Of a stretch of 64,000 bases of DNA, positions 32,700-58,987 are shown piece by piece. The DNA is from Eleginops maclovinus (Eukaryota > Chordata > Actinopteri > Perciformes > Eleginopidae), in the NCBI RefSeq assembly GCF_036324505.1, contig NC_086350.1:628016-692015 (forward strand), given 5' to 3'. Each line of letters opens with the position of its first letter. Positions within the stretch are counted from its first letter, which is position 1. The notes beneath the pieces were generated by a model. That model was given only the letters and a program-made list of their open reading frames with translations. It ran no database searches and was not told where the DNA came from. A program made the position numbers and the translations under genes.

Positions 32700-32840
32700 T
32701 TTAAAATGTGTTGTAACTGTTACTGAGAAAAGTAACGGGATTATATTACCCACATTTCAGAAGTACTGCGTTATATTACTGCGTTACAGCAACAAGTAAT
32801 GCATTACTGTAACTCCCTTAGTTTTGTAACGCGTTACACC
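32700..32840. mobile_element. Relic inverted-repeat element end
   Basis: Words such as 'ttactgcgttacagcaacaa', 'gtaatgcattactgtaact' and 'taacgcgttacac' resemble the terminal sequence of the 29889-31594 element and other fish MITEs. Only one arm was found. Confidence 0.35.
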
Positions 32841-32984
32841 CAAAACGACCTAGAGATATCCTATAATTCCACTGTTATACTTCATGTTGTAAATAATGGT
32901 TCAAACCTGAGTAAATGAAATAAACAATGTATTTAACATTTACTATTAATATTAATCAAAGTAGAGATCAGAATATATCCATCT

Positions 32985-34150
32985 CTGCAGCTTCATGTCT
33001 TCTATTAGGAGACCTGTATCTCTGACAGAGGGATCCATCTCTGCAGCTTCATGTCTTCTATTAGGAGACCTGTATCTCTGACAGAGGGATCCATCTGTGC
33101 AGCTTCATGTCTTCTATTAGGAGACCTGTATCTCTGACAGAGGGATCCATCTCTGCAGCTTCATGTCTTCTATTAGGAGACCTGTATCTCTGACACAGAG
33201 GGATCCATCTCTGCAGCTTCATGTCTTCTATTAGGAGACCTGTATCTCTGACAGAGGGATCCATCTCTCCAGCTTCATGTCTTCTATTAGGAGACCTGTA
33301 TCTCTGACAGAGGGATCCATCTCTCCAGCTGCATGTCTTCTATTAGGAGACCTGTATCTCTGACAGAGGGATCCATCTCTGCAGCTTCATGTCTTCTATT
33401 AGGAGACCTGTATCTCTGACAGAGGGATCCATCTCTCCAGCTTCATGTCTTCTATGAGGAGACCTGTATCTCTGACAGAGGGATCCATCTGTCTGCAGCT
33501 TCATGTCTTCTATTAGGAGACCTGTATCTCTGACAGAGGGATCCATCTCTCCAGCTTCATGTCTTCTATTAGGAGACCTGTATCTCTGACAGAGGGATCC
33601 ATCTCTCCAGCTTCATGTCTTCTATTAGGAGACCTGTATCTCTGACAGAGGGATCCATCTCTGCAGCTTCATGTCTTCTATTAGGAGACCTGTATCTCTG
33701 ACACAGAGGGATCCATCTCTGCAGCTTCATGTCTTCTATTAGGAGACCTGTATCTCTGACAGAGGGATCCATCTCTCCAGCTTCATGTCTTCTATTAGGA
33801 GACCTGTATCTCTGACAGAGGGATCCATCTGTGCAGCTTCATGTCTTCTATTAGGAGACCTGTATCTCTGACAGAGGGATCCATCTGTGCAGCTTCATGT
33901 CTTCTATTAGGAGACCTGTATCTCTGACAGAGGGATCCATCTCTGCAGCTTCATGTCTTCTATTAGGAGACCTGTATCTCTGACAGAGGGATCCATCTCT
34001 GCAGCTTCATGTCTTCTATTAGGAGACCTGTATCTCTGACAGAGGGATCCATCTCTCCAGCTTCATGTCTTCTATTAGGAGACCTGTATCTCTGACAGAG
34101 GGATCCATCTGTCTGCAGCTTCATGTCTTCTATTAGGAGACCTTCCATCT
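32985..34150. repeat. 56-bp minisatellite, about 20 copies
   Basis: The unit is GGATCCATCTCTGCAGCTTC, ATGTCTTCTATTAGGAGACC and TGTATCTCTGACAGAG. Variants are CTCTGC/CTCTCC/CTGTGC plus 2-bp insertions (GACACAGAGG). Units are very uniform, suggesting recent amplification. Confidence 0.97.
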
Positions 34151-34159
34151 CTGACACAG

Positions 34160-35210
34160 AGGAAACCATCCGGTCATTTAACATCACCAGCAGTAAACAC
34201 ACATCAGCAGAAGTGTGTTTATCAAGGTGTTTCCTTTTATTCACATTCATTAGTGATTCCTCCGCTTGCCGCTGCTTTTAAACCCACTCTGCTGCTGCAG
34301 AGACCTGACCGCTACTTACTTTGAATTAACGTCACTCTTCACCGGTGTGCATGACATCCTGGGATATGGTAGACCGCGGAGGATACATCAGATGTATCCT
34401 CCAAATCCGGGAAAAGTGGGCCGCATTCGGAGAGTCTTGTCTTTTTTTTTAAAATTGGGAGAGCCTTCTCTCGGGGGAAGTGACGCAATGCAGCCTCCGA
34501 AGGATGCGGCCGTTGAATTGAGACACGGCTTCTGTCTTTGGAGCGTCTGCCCCACCCCCTTCTTTCACATAACAGTATGATCCAGAGCCACCAGACACCA
34601 GAGCCATGGCGCTGATCGATACATAGCTCTGGTATAATCTTAGTCTGTCCTGGTATGTGATTGGCCGTATGGTGTGCATCCAAACAAGGTCCCGCCCCTG
34701 CCTGCATGGATTCTCTGCAAACTGAAGATTCGGCTCTCACGGACGGGATTTGGTTGTTCTCGTTCATTACAACGAATCGGTTCTAAGAGCCGACTCGTTT
34801 GCGAACGACACATCAGCTCCCTGCTCTCCTCACACGGTAACCGGGATGCAGTCAGGGTAAAGCTCTGGTAACGGTAACGGATTTATTCATCGCTGAATCC
34901 TTTCCAGGGACGATGGCACCTTGTGACGTCAAACAATGGATATCTATATTAGCCCCAAAGACCTGAAACCGGTGTGGTCGTGTGGCGGGAAACCTGGCTG
35001 TGTTTGTTGTGTTATGTTAGCCGTTAGCTGCTGAAGCTAACGAGCTGCTAACGGTTAACGGGAGGATACAGCTGACCGGGGAAATGTTCCGGTAAATCAC
35101 CGGGAGTCACATGATGGACGGAGGGAAGCGGAGCCGTTAAATGTGTGGATGTTAGCCAGCATCAGGCCTGCGTTTCAGCTCCGAGAGTTGTTGTTGTTTC
35201 TCTCAGGAAG
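34160..35210. other. Spacer with palindrome, CRE-like site and relic element ends
   Basis: Contains a perfect palindrome at 34378-34402 (two 12-bp arms, GGAGGATACATC and its complement, around one base), an hAT-end-like motif at 34725-34815, and TGACGTCA at 34924-34931. A CpG-bearing stretch at 34960-35200 could be a promoter or 5' UTR for the gene starting at 36653, but no exon can be proven. Confidence 0.4.
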
Positions 35211-35214
35211 TAAC

Positions 35215-35960
35215 TAAGTACTGTACTCGATTACAATTTAGAGGTACTTGTACTTCTACTCCTCTACAGATCACAGGTAAATGTTGTACTTTTCCTCCAC
35301 TACATGCATTCAACACCTTTAGTGACTTTACAGATCTGGATCAATGATGGTGAATATAATGACCCTTAAATCAGACTGTAGTTCACCTGCAGTAAATCCA
35401 GCAGCTACCCTGCAGTATACAAAGCATTCAAACTAGCTGCACCTTTACCAGCTCTGAGACACTTTACTGATCAATCATTATAAAACATATCAGAGATATT
35501 ATTCTGAAATGGACCAATCACACAATGACTACTTTTACTGTCTCTACTTTAAGTACATTTAGAGGAGAGTACTTTCTACTTTCACTGGAGGAACATTTAG
35601 AATACTTTCACTGTGACAGAGTATTCCTACACTCTGGTACTTCTACTTTACTCAGTACAAGACCTGAGTACTTCTACTTTACTCAGTACAAGACCTGAGT
35701 ACTTCTACTTTACTCAAGTACAAGACCTGAGTACTTCTACTTTACTCAGTACAAGACCTGAGTACTTCTACTTTACTCAAGTACAAGACATGAGTACTTC
35801 TACTTTACTCAAGTACAAGACCTGAGTACTTCTACTTTACTCAAGTACAAGATCTGAGTACTTCTACTTTACTCAAGTACAAGATCTGAGTACTTCTACT
35901 TTACTCAAGTACAAGATCTGAGTACTTCTACTTTACTCAAGTACAAGATCTGAGTACTTT
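35215..35960 (+). repeat. Dispersed element with terminal 32-bp array
   Basis: The body at 35215-35630 has 'gtacttgtacttctactcct', 'tgatggtgaatataatgacc' and 'cagcagctaccctgcagtat'. It passes directly into about ten copies of the 32-bp GAGTACTTCTACTTTACTC unit at 35630-35960. Confidence 0.8.
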
Positions 35961-36059
35961 TTCGACCTCTGGGTTTTGGTTATGAAATCACTTGAGAAGG
36001 GTTTTGAACATTTTCTAAATCAAACAATATCTATATTTAATTCGACTTAAGCCAAATGA

Positions 36060-36460
36060 CCATAAATAATTCATAGTTAAATGAAATTACTACTTCTATT
36101 GGTGAATATCAAACCCACCAGGTAGTGCGCTGGAGCTTGAAGCCCATATTTGGAATAGCCCTAGCGGCCAAGCCGCGGCTCTACACCGTTCCTTGACATC
36201 ACAGGGCCCAGAAAGACTTTTCCCCATTGACTTACATTGGGAGAGAGACGTCTGTAAATAAGCGGATACTTTTTTTGGAGCTAAACAAACCACCCAGCAG
36301 GAACACTTGTATTGCCCTTATTTAAATAATTAAGGTGTAAAAGTTGTAAAATGCTCTAAAAGCTGAATTCAGATTTATTTTCCTTCTCCATTCATCTGAC
36401 TGACAGGGAGCTGGAGATCGGAGGCGGGGCTTAAGGGAAAGCTCCACTGCGCATGCTCAG
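36060..36460. mobile_element. Interspersed repeat upstream of the four-module gene
   Basis: Sequence typical of a dispersed fish repeat: 'cttgacatcacagggcccag', 'ccccattgacttacattggg' and 'agagagacgtctgtaaataa'. No termini were defined. Confidence 0.4.
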
Positions 36461-36652
36461 TGGGCCCACATCCTCGTACTCCTTTTCTGGCTTCATGCAC
36501 CACTGAGCAGCTTCACAGGACTGAACGAGGCTGGATCCAGTTCTCTTTATACAGACATGATCAGCACACTTCTACCCCTTCTTGTTTCCTTTCCTACCCA
36601 CCTCCCTCCCTCGCTGCAGCAGGAATAAGGAGCTTCTTTTTCATCTTCTTCC

Positions 36653-43278
<6,626 letters not shown>

Positions 43279-43479
43279 AGGCCGGGCCTAAAGAGGACCT
43301 CAAGAGGACGCCCCGGGTCCTACAGCCGGGACAAACAGCTCTGTGAACAGCAGTGAGCTCTGGGACATGAAGCTCCACGGACCGAAAGGGGACGCTCTGG
43401 GGACACAGAGCCAACAGCTGCTTGGTCCTGGAGTGGAGGTCAGCTGGGAAAAAGCACTGCGAGCTCCGTGAGCAACAAG

Positions 43480-44165
43480 CAGCGAGCTCTGGGGACATAA
43501 AGCTGCAGGGACGTAGAGAGACGAGCTCCACGATGTCTCTGGGGACATAAAGCTGCAGGGACGTAGAGAGACGAGTTCCACGATGTCTCTGGGGACATGA
43601 AGCTGCAGGGACGTAGAGAGACGAGCTCCACGATGTCTCTGGGGACATAAAGCTGCAGGGACGTAGAGAGACGAGTTCCACGATGTCTCTGGGGACATAA
43701 AGCTGCAGGGACGTAGAGAGACGAGCTCCACGATGTCTCTGGGGACATAAAGCTGCAGGGACGTAGAGAGACGAGCTCCACAATGTCTCTGGGGACATAA
43801 AGCTGCAGGGACGTAGAGAGACGAGCTCCACAGATGTCTCTGGGGACATAAAGCTGCAGGGACGTAGAGAGACGAGCTCCACGATGTCTCTGGGGACATA
43901 AAGCTGCAGGGACGTAGAGAGACGAGTTCCAGGATGTCTCTGGGGACATGAAGCTGCAGGGACGTAGAGAGACGAGCTCCACGATGTCTCTGGGGACATA
44001 AAGCTGCAGGGACGTAGAGAGACGAGCTCCACGATGTCTATGGGGACATAAAGCTGCAGGGACGTAGAGAGACGAGCTCCACGATGTCTCTGGGGACATA
44101 AAGCTGCAGGGACGTAGAGAGACGAGCTCCACGATGTCTATGGGGACATAAAGCTGCAGGGACGT
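43480..44165. repeat. 50-bp minisatellite in the 3' region of the four-module gene
   Basis: About thirteen copies of a 50-bp unit: CGATGTCTCTGGGGACATAA, AGCTGCAGGGACGTAGAGAG and ACGAGCTCCA. It starts about 200 bp past the stop codon and is probably in the 3' UTR. Minus-strand ORFs across it are artefacts. Confidence 0.95.
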
Positions 44166-44414
44166 AGAGACAAGCAGCATAGAGCGGCCAGCTCTAGGAA
44201 CAAAGGGCAGCAAAGACCTGGAGCGACCAGCCCCAGGAGAAGAGGAGATCTCCAGGGAAGGGCGAGTGACGAGCTCCTGGGACAATTACTCAGGTCCTCT
44301 GAAGACGTGAGGGGAGGTAGAGTGTCCCTGCAGAAGAGGAGACCTCTCTTACGGAGGTCACAGAGGACTCGTGGAACCGGGTGTTTCTAAAGAACCATGT
44401 TCAGATTTCAGTCT

Positions 44415-44990
44415 GCAGCTCACAGAGTCCTGCTGAGACCACTGACCTGTAGAAACCCCAAAGTCCTGTCATAGAAATGTAGAGTAGGGGTCTCCAGCTC
44501 AGAGAAGCTGCCGGATGTTGACCTGCAGGTGTTGGACGTTCACACAGTTCGATTCAGATGTGTTCATTGGCATTGGAATACAACAGTTATTGGCTGATTG
44601 GAGCTCTGGGGGTTATTGAGGACGCTGAATCCATTCCTGACATTTCTACTATCAGAGATGGCAGTTTTAGCCAGAGAATTGCCATCTTTGTTCTGTCAGT
44701 GGGATCATTTTGATGAATTTTGGTTGATTGGAAGTTTTAAGGGACGCAAAACTGCTCTTTTTTAATCAGAAATGAACTCAGTATCCTCAATAACCTCCAA
44801 ACTGTCCAAATCAGCCAAGACATCTTTAAACTATTGTCTGAATTTGCTAATTAAAGAAACTTCTGCTAACTGTGTAAACATCCCAACTTCTACAGGTCAT
44901 CATCCGGCAGCTTCTCTGAGCTGGAGACCCCTACTCTACATTTCTATCCTAAAGCTTTGGGGTCTCAGCAGGACTCTGCTGCAGACGTAG
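44415..44990. mobile_element. Foldback element downstream of the four-module gene
   Basis: 44430-44700 ('gagtcctgctgagacc', 'gtagagtaggggtctccagc', 'gcagttttagccagag') is mirrored by 44770-44990 ('gctggagacccctactctac', 'ggtctcagcaggactctgc'). Related to 28230-28740. Confidence 0.75.
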
Positions 44991-46740
44991 AGCAGCAGGA
45001 GAGCTGCACTCACCTTTAAATGTTCATAGGAGAGGCTGCTCCGTCAGCTGCTGATAGGGTCACTCAGACATAAGAGCGTCGGCAGAGGAGGAGACTACAG
45101 AGGGAAATACAAGATCTAATTTGTGAATGAACCTTTTTTGATATTGAAGACACCGCACATTTACCAGATGAAACTGCTCGTAACTGGGATGTGTCCTGGT
45201 ACCTTTTCAGGGGGAAAAGGAGCAAATCTTCTGAGATGAAAGATATGTTCATATGTATATAAATATCACAGTCGGACCTGCGCTGTACTCCTCGAGGATC
45301 ACCGGATATTTTTAATGTGGATCCTTGGTGTGGTGTTTCTTTACTTTAACATCATTTGGAAACAGATTATTTTTCCTCCAATTTAATCATTGATTTCTAA
45401 TTGTGCAGCTCTACCTGTTGACCCCCCCCCTCTTCAGGCACCGCTGCTCTACGTACGCTCCTCTAAAACCACTTTGGACCCACAATGCTGAAACCAGTCA
45501 GAGTTTCCTATTTATTTCCACGTCTTTGAAAGATTTGTCCTGAAGACGCTGGACAGACAGGACACTGAGGACAGACTGCAGAGGAAGAGGCTTCCCCTTC
45601 CTCCAGACAGAGACTGAACCAGGCCCGGCCCTGACCATTGTGCTGGCGCCCCCCCACCCCACCCCAAATCATGCGCCCCCCCTTGACATCATTAATAGTT
45701 TTTAAAGTCTGAACTATTTCTTTTTATCTTGTTTTATTTATGGCGCCCCCCATGGATGGATGGGCCTTTAGCATTCGCCTATACTGCCTATGCCCAGGGC
45801 CGGCCCTGGACTGACCCCAGGTGTTGTCTTGCGCTCACTTTGTACGATCTGAAATGAGATTAAAGGTTTCCGTATCACTTACACTTTGTCTGCTTTCTCT
45901 CATCCCCGTTCATCCAAACCCGCTAACCGCTCCACTGGAAGCTGATCGTACGTCTTCCTCTCAGAAACCCAACCCCAGCTCCACGGAGACCGACAGCTGG
46001 AGCTCCAACAACAGCTTAATTTAAAATGAAAAGAAAAGCTGAGCAACGCTAACGAGCTGCTCCCTGGAGCTGATAACACCTGTCTTAATTATTTGATGAC
46101 TAGTGTCAGTTTGCACGATGAGTGGTCCATTCATTCAGGGTTTCCTCTAAAACCATTGCCAGGGTCTCTGCCCCCTCTCTCTGAGGGGGTGCGCCCTCAA
46201 ACCAAAATGCAGATTTCCCCCGTAGACTGTTAAAGTGCTGCCAGAGAACAATATCTCTGTCGGTCAGAAAGCGGTTGATGAGTCCAGAGATATGATGGTC
46301 GGGTCAGACGCAGAGACAGCTCTGGGTTTACGGAGGATGAACGGGATGGAACTCAGAAAGCTGTCTTCTGATAATATGAGGGACAGGGTTGAGTGGGGAT
46401 CGGACTGAAAAGTGACGAGTCATGGCTTGATGATGTCTCTTCCGGTGTGTCATGTGACTTACAGGTGTTTTCCAGGTTTGGGGTCTCACCTTCAGTGTGA
46501 AATGACCTGTTTATGATTGGACCCTCAGGAGATCCACTCAGTCACAGCAGAAGTGAATAAAAAGCAGATTCTAAATGGTAGTTTTGACATGGCGGAGGAG
46601 GGACAAAACAAAGAAGATAAAAATATAGCAAACATAAAAGCAATAGGGATGTAGAGTAGAGATGTCTGAGAGATAAATTGATGTACTTTGATTTCTGAGT
46701 GTTTTTATTATCTCATTTAAACACACACCTTGTTTTAGCC
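44991..46740. other. Spacer with dispersed repeats
   Basis: No gene seen. Positions 45619-45809 are bounded by GGCCCGGCCCTG and CAGGGCCGGCCCTGG, with inner GGCGCCCCCC words at both ends, suggesting a small hAT-type MITE. Positions 46185-46345 match the inverse of 38300-38445. Confidence 0.45.
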
Positions 46741-46942
46741 CCGCCCCTCCCTGCAGCTCATTGGCTGTCAGCAGTGAAGCGGCTCAGCAGGACCAACCTG
46801 TTTTTCTCCTGAGGTAAGTGAGCGCCTCACACACTTTATTGTCCTTTATTTCCTAGGTGTGTGTGTGTGTGTGTGCGTGTGTGCAGAGAGGAGCTCCGCT
46901 GACTGGAAGTACTTCACCCTGCAGGACCGGCTGCAGCTTCAG
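46741..46942 (+). promoter_or_regulatory. Probable promoter and 5' UTR exons of the FAM3-family gene
   Basis: GC box-like 'gccccgcccctcc' and 'cattggctg' are followed by a donor-like CTGAG/GTAAGTG at 46814. A second non-coding exon candidate is 46887-46942 (acceptor GTGTGCAG, donor CAG/GTACTT). Neither has an ATG leading into the coding frame. Confidence 0.45.
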
Positions 46943-47459
46943 GTACTTTTCCTTCTGAGTGTTTGTGTTGGATATCTGCAGCTCCAGCAGCTTTGTTCAG
47001 GTGTAGGACCTGGCGTTAGTGCAGGCCTATACGTCAAAGTAAACGCATGTTTACAACCATGATATAAATAACAACACATGAACTCCTCAGCCTGTCCTTG
47101 ACTTTCTACTGATGATTAATTGGTCTGCTTCTGTTTGGATGAAATGACTCCATGATATTAGCATCTGTATGTTTTAATCTGCATTTCATTTATTGTATTC
47201 TCGCAGGAAGATTTATTTGAAATGACTCAAATGTTTTTGTTGAATTAAACAATCATTGTGTTAATCCGTTTGAACAGAACAGACTTTCTGATATTTCAGA
47301 AAAAGTTCTGAGGATGAGTTTTTATTTGACATGCCGTTTAACTAATATAAAGCTGTTGTGCTATGTGTGGTTATACGATGGGTCACGCGTCCTGGCAGAA
47401 TAAGAATATTAAACACGCAGTATAAAGAATATAACGTGTGTTCATACAAATACACAGAG

Positions 47460-47600
47460 GTAACCATGAACCAGAGGCTCAGTGGGATCTCTGGATCAGG
47501 GGGGCACTGGTTCGATCCCCACTACAGTCAGCATGTCGTTGTGTCCCCGGGCGAGACACCCCCCCCCCCCCCCCTCAGCTGTGTGTGAGTGTGAGGGGTT
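47460..47600 (+). mobile_element. tRNA-derived SINE fragment
   Basis: Contains an A-box-like 'gaggctcagtggga', a B-box 'ggttcgatcccc', then 'cagtcagcatgtcgttgtgt' and 'ccccgggcgagacac'. The 3' half recurs at 61650-61770. Too degenerate in the arms to be a working tRNA gene. Confidence 0.65.
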
Positions 47601-47658
47601 TATTTATATTTAGCAGTTTACCAAAAATGTGTTTATCCTTTTTACAGGAAAAACTAAA

Positions 47659-55031
<7,373 letters not shown>

Positions 55032-55145
55032 AGGAGGAGCGGGAGGAGCGGGAGGAGCGGGAGCAGGAGGACACTTTGTATAAATACAGCCTTGGCTCAC
55101 ACTCGTATTTGGGAAGTTTGTGTTTATTCTTTCCTGTTGTATTCA

Positions 55146-55510
<365 letters not shown>

Positions 55511-55754
55511 ATAATTTCTACGTCTTCTGGTTCTTTGTGAGAGGAAGAGCTCCAGGGGATATTCAGCGGAGGATGTCCTTCAGGACTCAAAGGAGAGACG
55601 CTCCCTGTCTTCTGTAGAGTTTAGAGAGATATCTGAGTCTCCTGGATTTCAGAAATGTTGCTCATCCGGTTTGTGCTGAAATGAAAGGGAGGGAGCAGCA
55701 CACACCTGAGACTCTCTGACTTTCTCACCTTTAAAGAGGCCCGTCTCTACTGGG

Positions 55755-56035
55755 ACATGTCTCCATGCTGTGTCTCTACTGGGACATGTCTCCATGCTGT
55801 AGAGTCTATACTGGGACATGTCTCCATGCTGTGTCTCTACTGGGACATGTCTCCATGCTGTGTCTCTACTGGGACATGTCTCCATGCTGTAGAGTCTATA
55901 CTGGGACATGTCTCCATGCTGTGTCTCTACTGGGACATGTCTCCATGCTGTGTCTCTACTGGGACATGTCTCCATGCTGTAGAGTCTATACTGGGACATG
56001 TCTCCATGCTGTAGAGTCTATACTGGGACATGTCT
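55755..56035. repeat. 25/31-bp minisatellite
   Basis: Units of CTACTGGGACATGTCTCCAT plus GCTGTGTCT or GCTGTAGAGTCTATA, about ten copies in alternating order. Confidence 0.93.
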
Positions 56036-56700
56036 CCATGTTATTGTTCTCAGTTGTTGTTACCAGAGCCCGGTCTGCTCTGATTGGTTAGCTGGCTGGC
56101 TCTGTTGTGATTGGTCAACCACTGAGAGATGCCCCGTCCCTTAGGTTATAGCGTACAATGTGTTGCAGTTCTAGCCAATTGGAGATGAGCCTTTGCAGAC
56201 CATTGACATGCACCGATAGAACACACTACAGGAGAGGGAACACCACAGAAGAAGAACAGGGCCTCTTTAACATGTTTAATACGTGTTTAATATGATGAAG
56301 GACTCACAGTCTTCGTCCATGTGCAACTGCATTCCCATGCCCTATTGGGCCTGAAGGTTTCACATGTGGCTTCATCTCCTCTTCCTCACCTCTGATCTGT
56401 GTTTCACTAGAGGGTCAGTTAGCAGCCTCTAGTGGACAGCAAGTAGAACTACCCCCCTCCCACACTCACTGGTCACTCTGAAGTGTTTTACACAGCATGA
56501 TAGTCAGTGCTAAAGACAGACAGAACCTCTCTCACTAAAGGTTTCTCCTTGTCCCCCCCCCCCCCCCCCCCCCCCCCAGCCCGAGTGAAAAACTATTGCA
56601 GCTCTTCAAACCACAGCACCCCACACACACCACTTTCTCTGCAGCTGAGGGCGGAGATAACCGTCAGTGTGTCGTAACAAGCAGGAAATACAAGATAACA
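56036..56700. other. Spacer with dispersed motif and poly-C
   Basis: Holds the 'aacaccacagaagaagaaca' and 'gggcctctttaa' dispersed motif (56208-56275) and a poly-C run at 56556-56577. No gene seen. Confidence 0.5.
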
Positions 56701-56704
56701 GAGA

Positions 56705-56985
56705 GGCAGGTAGACCCAGGACAGACACAGGACACAGGACAGACACAGGATGGACACAGGACAGCCACAGGACACAGGACACAGGACAGACACAGGACAC
56801 AGGACAGACACAGGACACAGGACAGCCACAGGACACAGGACAGCCACAGGACAGCCACAGGACACAGGACAGCCACAGGACAGCCACAGGACAGACACAG
56901 GACAGCCACAGGACAGACACAGGACACAGGACAGACCCAGGATGGACACAGGACACAGGACAGACACAGGACACAGGACTGAGGA
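56705..56985. repeat. Short-unit ACAGGACA minisatellite
   Basis: Mixture of ACAGGACAGAC, ACAGGACAC and ACAGGACAGCC units of 9-11 bp. Confidence 0.93.
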
Positions 56986-57309
56986 GGACTGAGGAGGATA
57001 AGACCAGCAGGGTTTCTGTGGACCCGAAGTGAGTCAAGCAGGTGAGAATCCAACAGGGATCTGTTTCAAAACTGAAAAACATTGAGAGCATTAATAAAGA
57101 GTGCAGCCGGAACATCATTATGAAAAGGCATTTAAAAACAGCCATTAAAGAGAAATAAATCACAATATGTAAAATGCATGAGTCACAGCTACAGTGTGAG
57201 GCAGGAATATTAAAAGTGTTCAGCCTGGATTTAAAAGGAGTTAGAGCTGCAGCGGACCTGCAGGACTCTGGGGGGTTGTTCCAGATGTTTGGAGCATAAT
57301 AACTGATCC

Positions 57310-57900
57310 AGGTTTAGCTCTGACTCCGGGGACAGTGTGGTGTATCTCAAACACAGCAAACAGATACCTCAGACTGTCTGACGACAACCGGACGGTGACA
57401 GCTGTGACAGAGGATCAGAAATATCCATATCATGCAGAGAGGTTTGACTACTACTGTCCTCATCTGATGTGTAGAGAAGCTCTGACTGGTCGCTGTTACT
57501 GGGAGGTCGAGTGGAGAGGACTGGTTTCTATATCAGTGACTTACAGAGGAATCAGTACGAGAGGAGGCACTCATGACTGTATATTCGGAATGAATGATCA
57601 GTCCTGGTGTCTGTACTGCTCTGGTGATGGTTACCATGTCAGCCACAATAACACATCAACACCCATCTCCTCCTCCCCCTCCCCCCCCTCCTCCTCCTCT
57701 TTCTCTTCTCCTCCTCCTCCTCCTCCTCCTCCTCCTCTGGTAGAGTAGCAGTGTATGTGGATTGTCCTGCTGGCTCTCTCTCCTTCTACAGAGTCTCCTC
57801 TGACACACTGATCCACCTCCACACCCTCAGAACCACATTCACTGATCCTCTCTACGCTGGGTTTGGGCTTGCGTTTACGTCCGATTCCTCAGTGTCTCTG
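57310..57900 (+). pseudogene. PRY/SPRY (B30.2) domain fragment, frameshifted
   Basis: The first part reads NTANRYLRLSDDNRTVTAV, then YPYHAERFDYYCP, LTGRCYWEVEW and VTYRGISTRGG, and SWCLYCSGDGYHVSHNN: the PRY and first half of SPRY typical of fish NLR and TRIM proteins. A (TCC)n run at 57665-57736 follows, and this frame stops at 57746. The second half (VAVYVDCPAGSLSFYRVSSD, LYAGFGL) continues in another frame to a stop near 57910. No NACHT, RING or B-box exon is nearby. Probably a stranded last exon rendered non-functional. Confidence 0.85.
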
Positions 57901-58224
57901 TGTCCTCTGTAGGAGATCACTTCCTGTCCTGGGTTTAAGGGATGGTGTTTTAAATCACACCTCTCTTTGGTTTACATTTGGCTCACTGATTGTGTCTTTA
58001 CTGTCAGAAGTCTGCAGAAGATGTAGAAAGGATCTCCAGCAGGCTGACTTGTTGATCTGTGTTGTCTTGATATTCACTTTAGTAACTTAGAGAAGGGGGA
58101 ACAGAGCTGCTGTGTTTCCCCGCTCTGTGTTCCTCAGCGTAATGACTTCTACTGAGCGACTGTTCATCGGTTCACTGTCCTCCCTCGCACGAGGGCTCAT
58201 TCATCAGCGTTCCTTAAGCTGTGT

Positions 58225-58500
58225 GACTGTCTGGGCTTTGATTCTGAAGGCTATGCCTCCAGAGGGGCTTTTATTCTGAAGGGTGTGTCTCTAGAGGGGC
58301 TTTTATTCTGTGTCTACAGAGAGGCTTTTATTCTGAAGGCTATATCTCCAGAGGGGCTTTTATTCTGAAGGGTGTGTCTCCAGCGGGGCTTTTATTTTGA
58401 AGGGTGTGTTCCAAGCGGGGCTTTTATTCTGAAGGGTGTGTCCCAAGCGGGGCTTTTATTCTGAAGGGTGTGTCTCCAGCGGGGCTTTTATTCTTATTTT
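58225..58500. repeat. 33-bp minisatellite
   Basis: About eight copies of GGGGCTTTTATTCTGAAGG plus GTGTGTCTCCAGC or variants. Confidence 0.92.
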
Positions 58501-58789
58501 ATTATTATTCATACTGTTGTTACTCCGTTCATTCTTTTTTGATGTATTCTTATGATCCCTGTGTATATTGCCATGTTTCTGTGTTTCTGTCTCATTCTGT
58601 TTCTTATAAAACACCTGCAAACTGATGTTGTATTATTTATTTTGATAATGTTTCTATTATATACTACACTGTTTACGGTCTTGCCTGTTAATACAATAAG
58701 AACAAAAATACAACTATTTTAAGAGGAGGAAAAGATGAAGACGGGACTTTGTTTCCGACCGGACATTTCTCACAAAAGGACCCTAAACC

Positions 58790-58987
58790 TCGTATCTGAT
58801 TGGCTATACCAACCACCAATGAACATAACGACAAGGAGGGACAGAGCCCTGATTGGCTGCCTCACAGCGTCACGTCCAATATAGAACGAAGAAGAAGAAG
58901 AAGAAGAAGAAGAAGAAGAAGAAGCAGAAGCAGAAGCAGAACTAACGGCGGGTCGGTTCCGGTGAGAGAGTCAGAAGAGACGACAGA
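58790..58987 (+). promoter_or_regulatory. actr6: Probable actr6 promoter and 5' UTR
   Basis: Several CCAAT-type motifs ('gattggct' near 58797 and 'gattggctg' near 58851) precede a (GAA)n/(GCAGAA)n run at 58890-58940 and CpG-bearing 'aacggcgggtcggttccggt' just before the ATG. Confidence 0.5.

Noticed and set aside
31703..32704. 333-codon Leu/Gln/Val-rich ORF resembling a membrane protein
   Set aside because: Generated by 21- and 27-bp units whose lengths are multiples of three; a second frame is open for 252 codons. No splice or start context.
47466..47525. tRNA gene
   Set aside because: A- and B-box-like motifs are present, but the acceptor and anticodon arms do not pair and a SINE-type 3' body follows.
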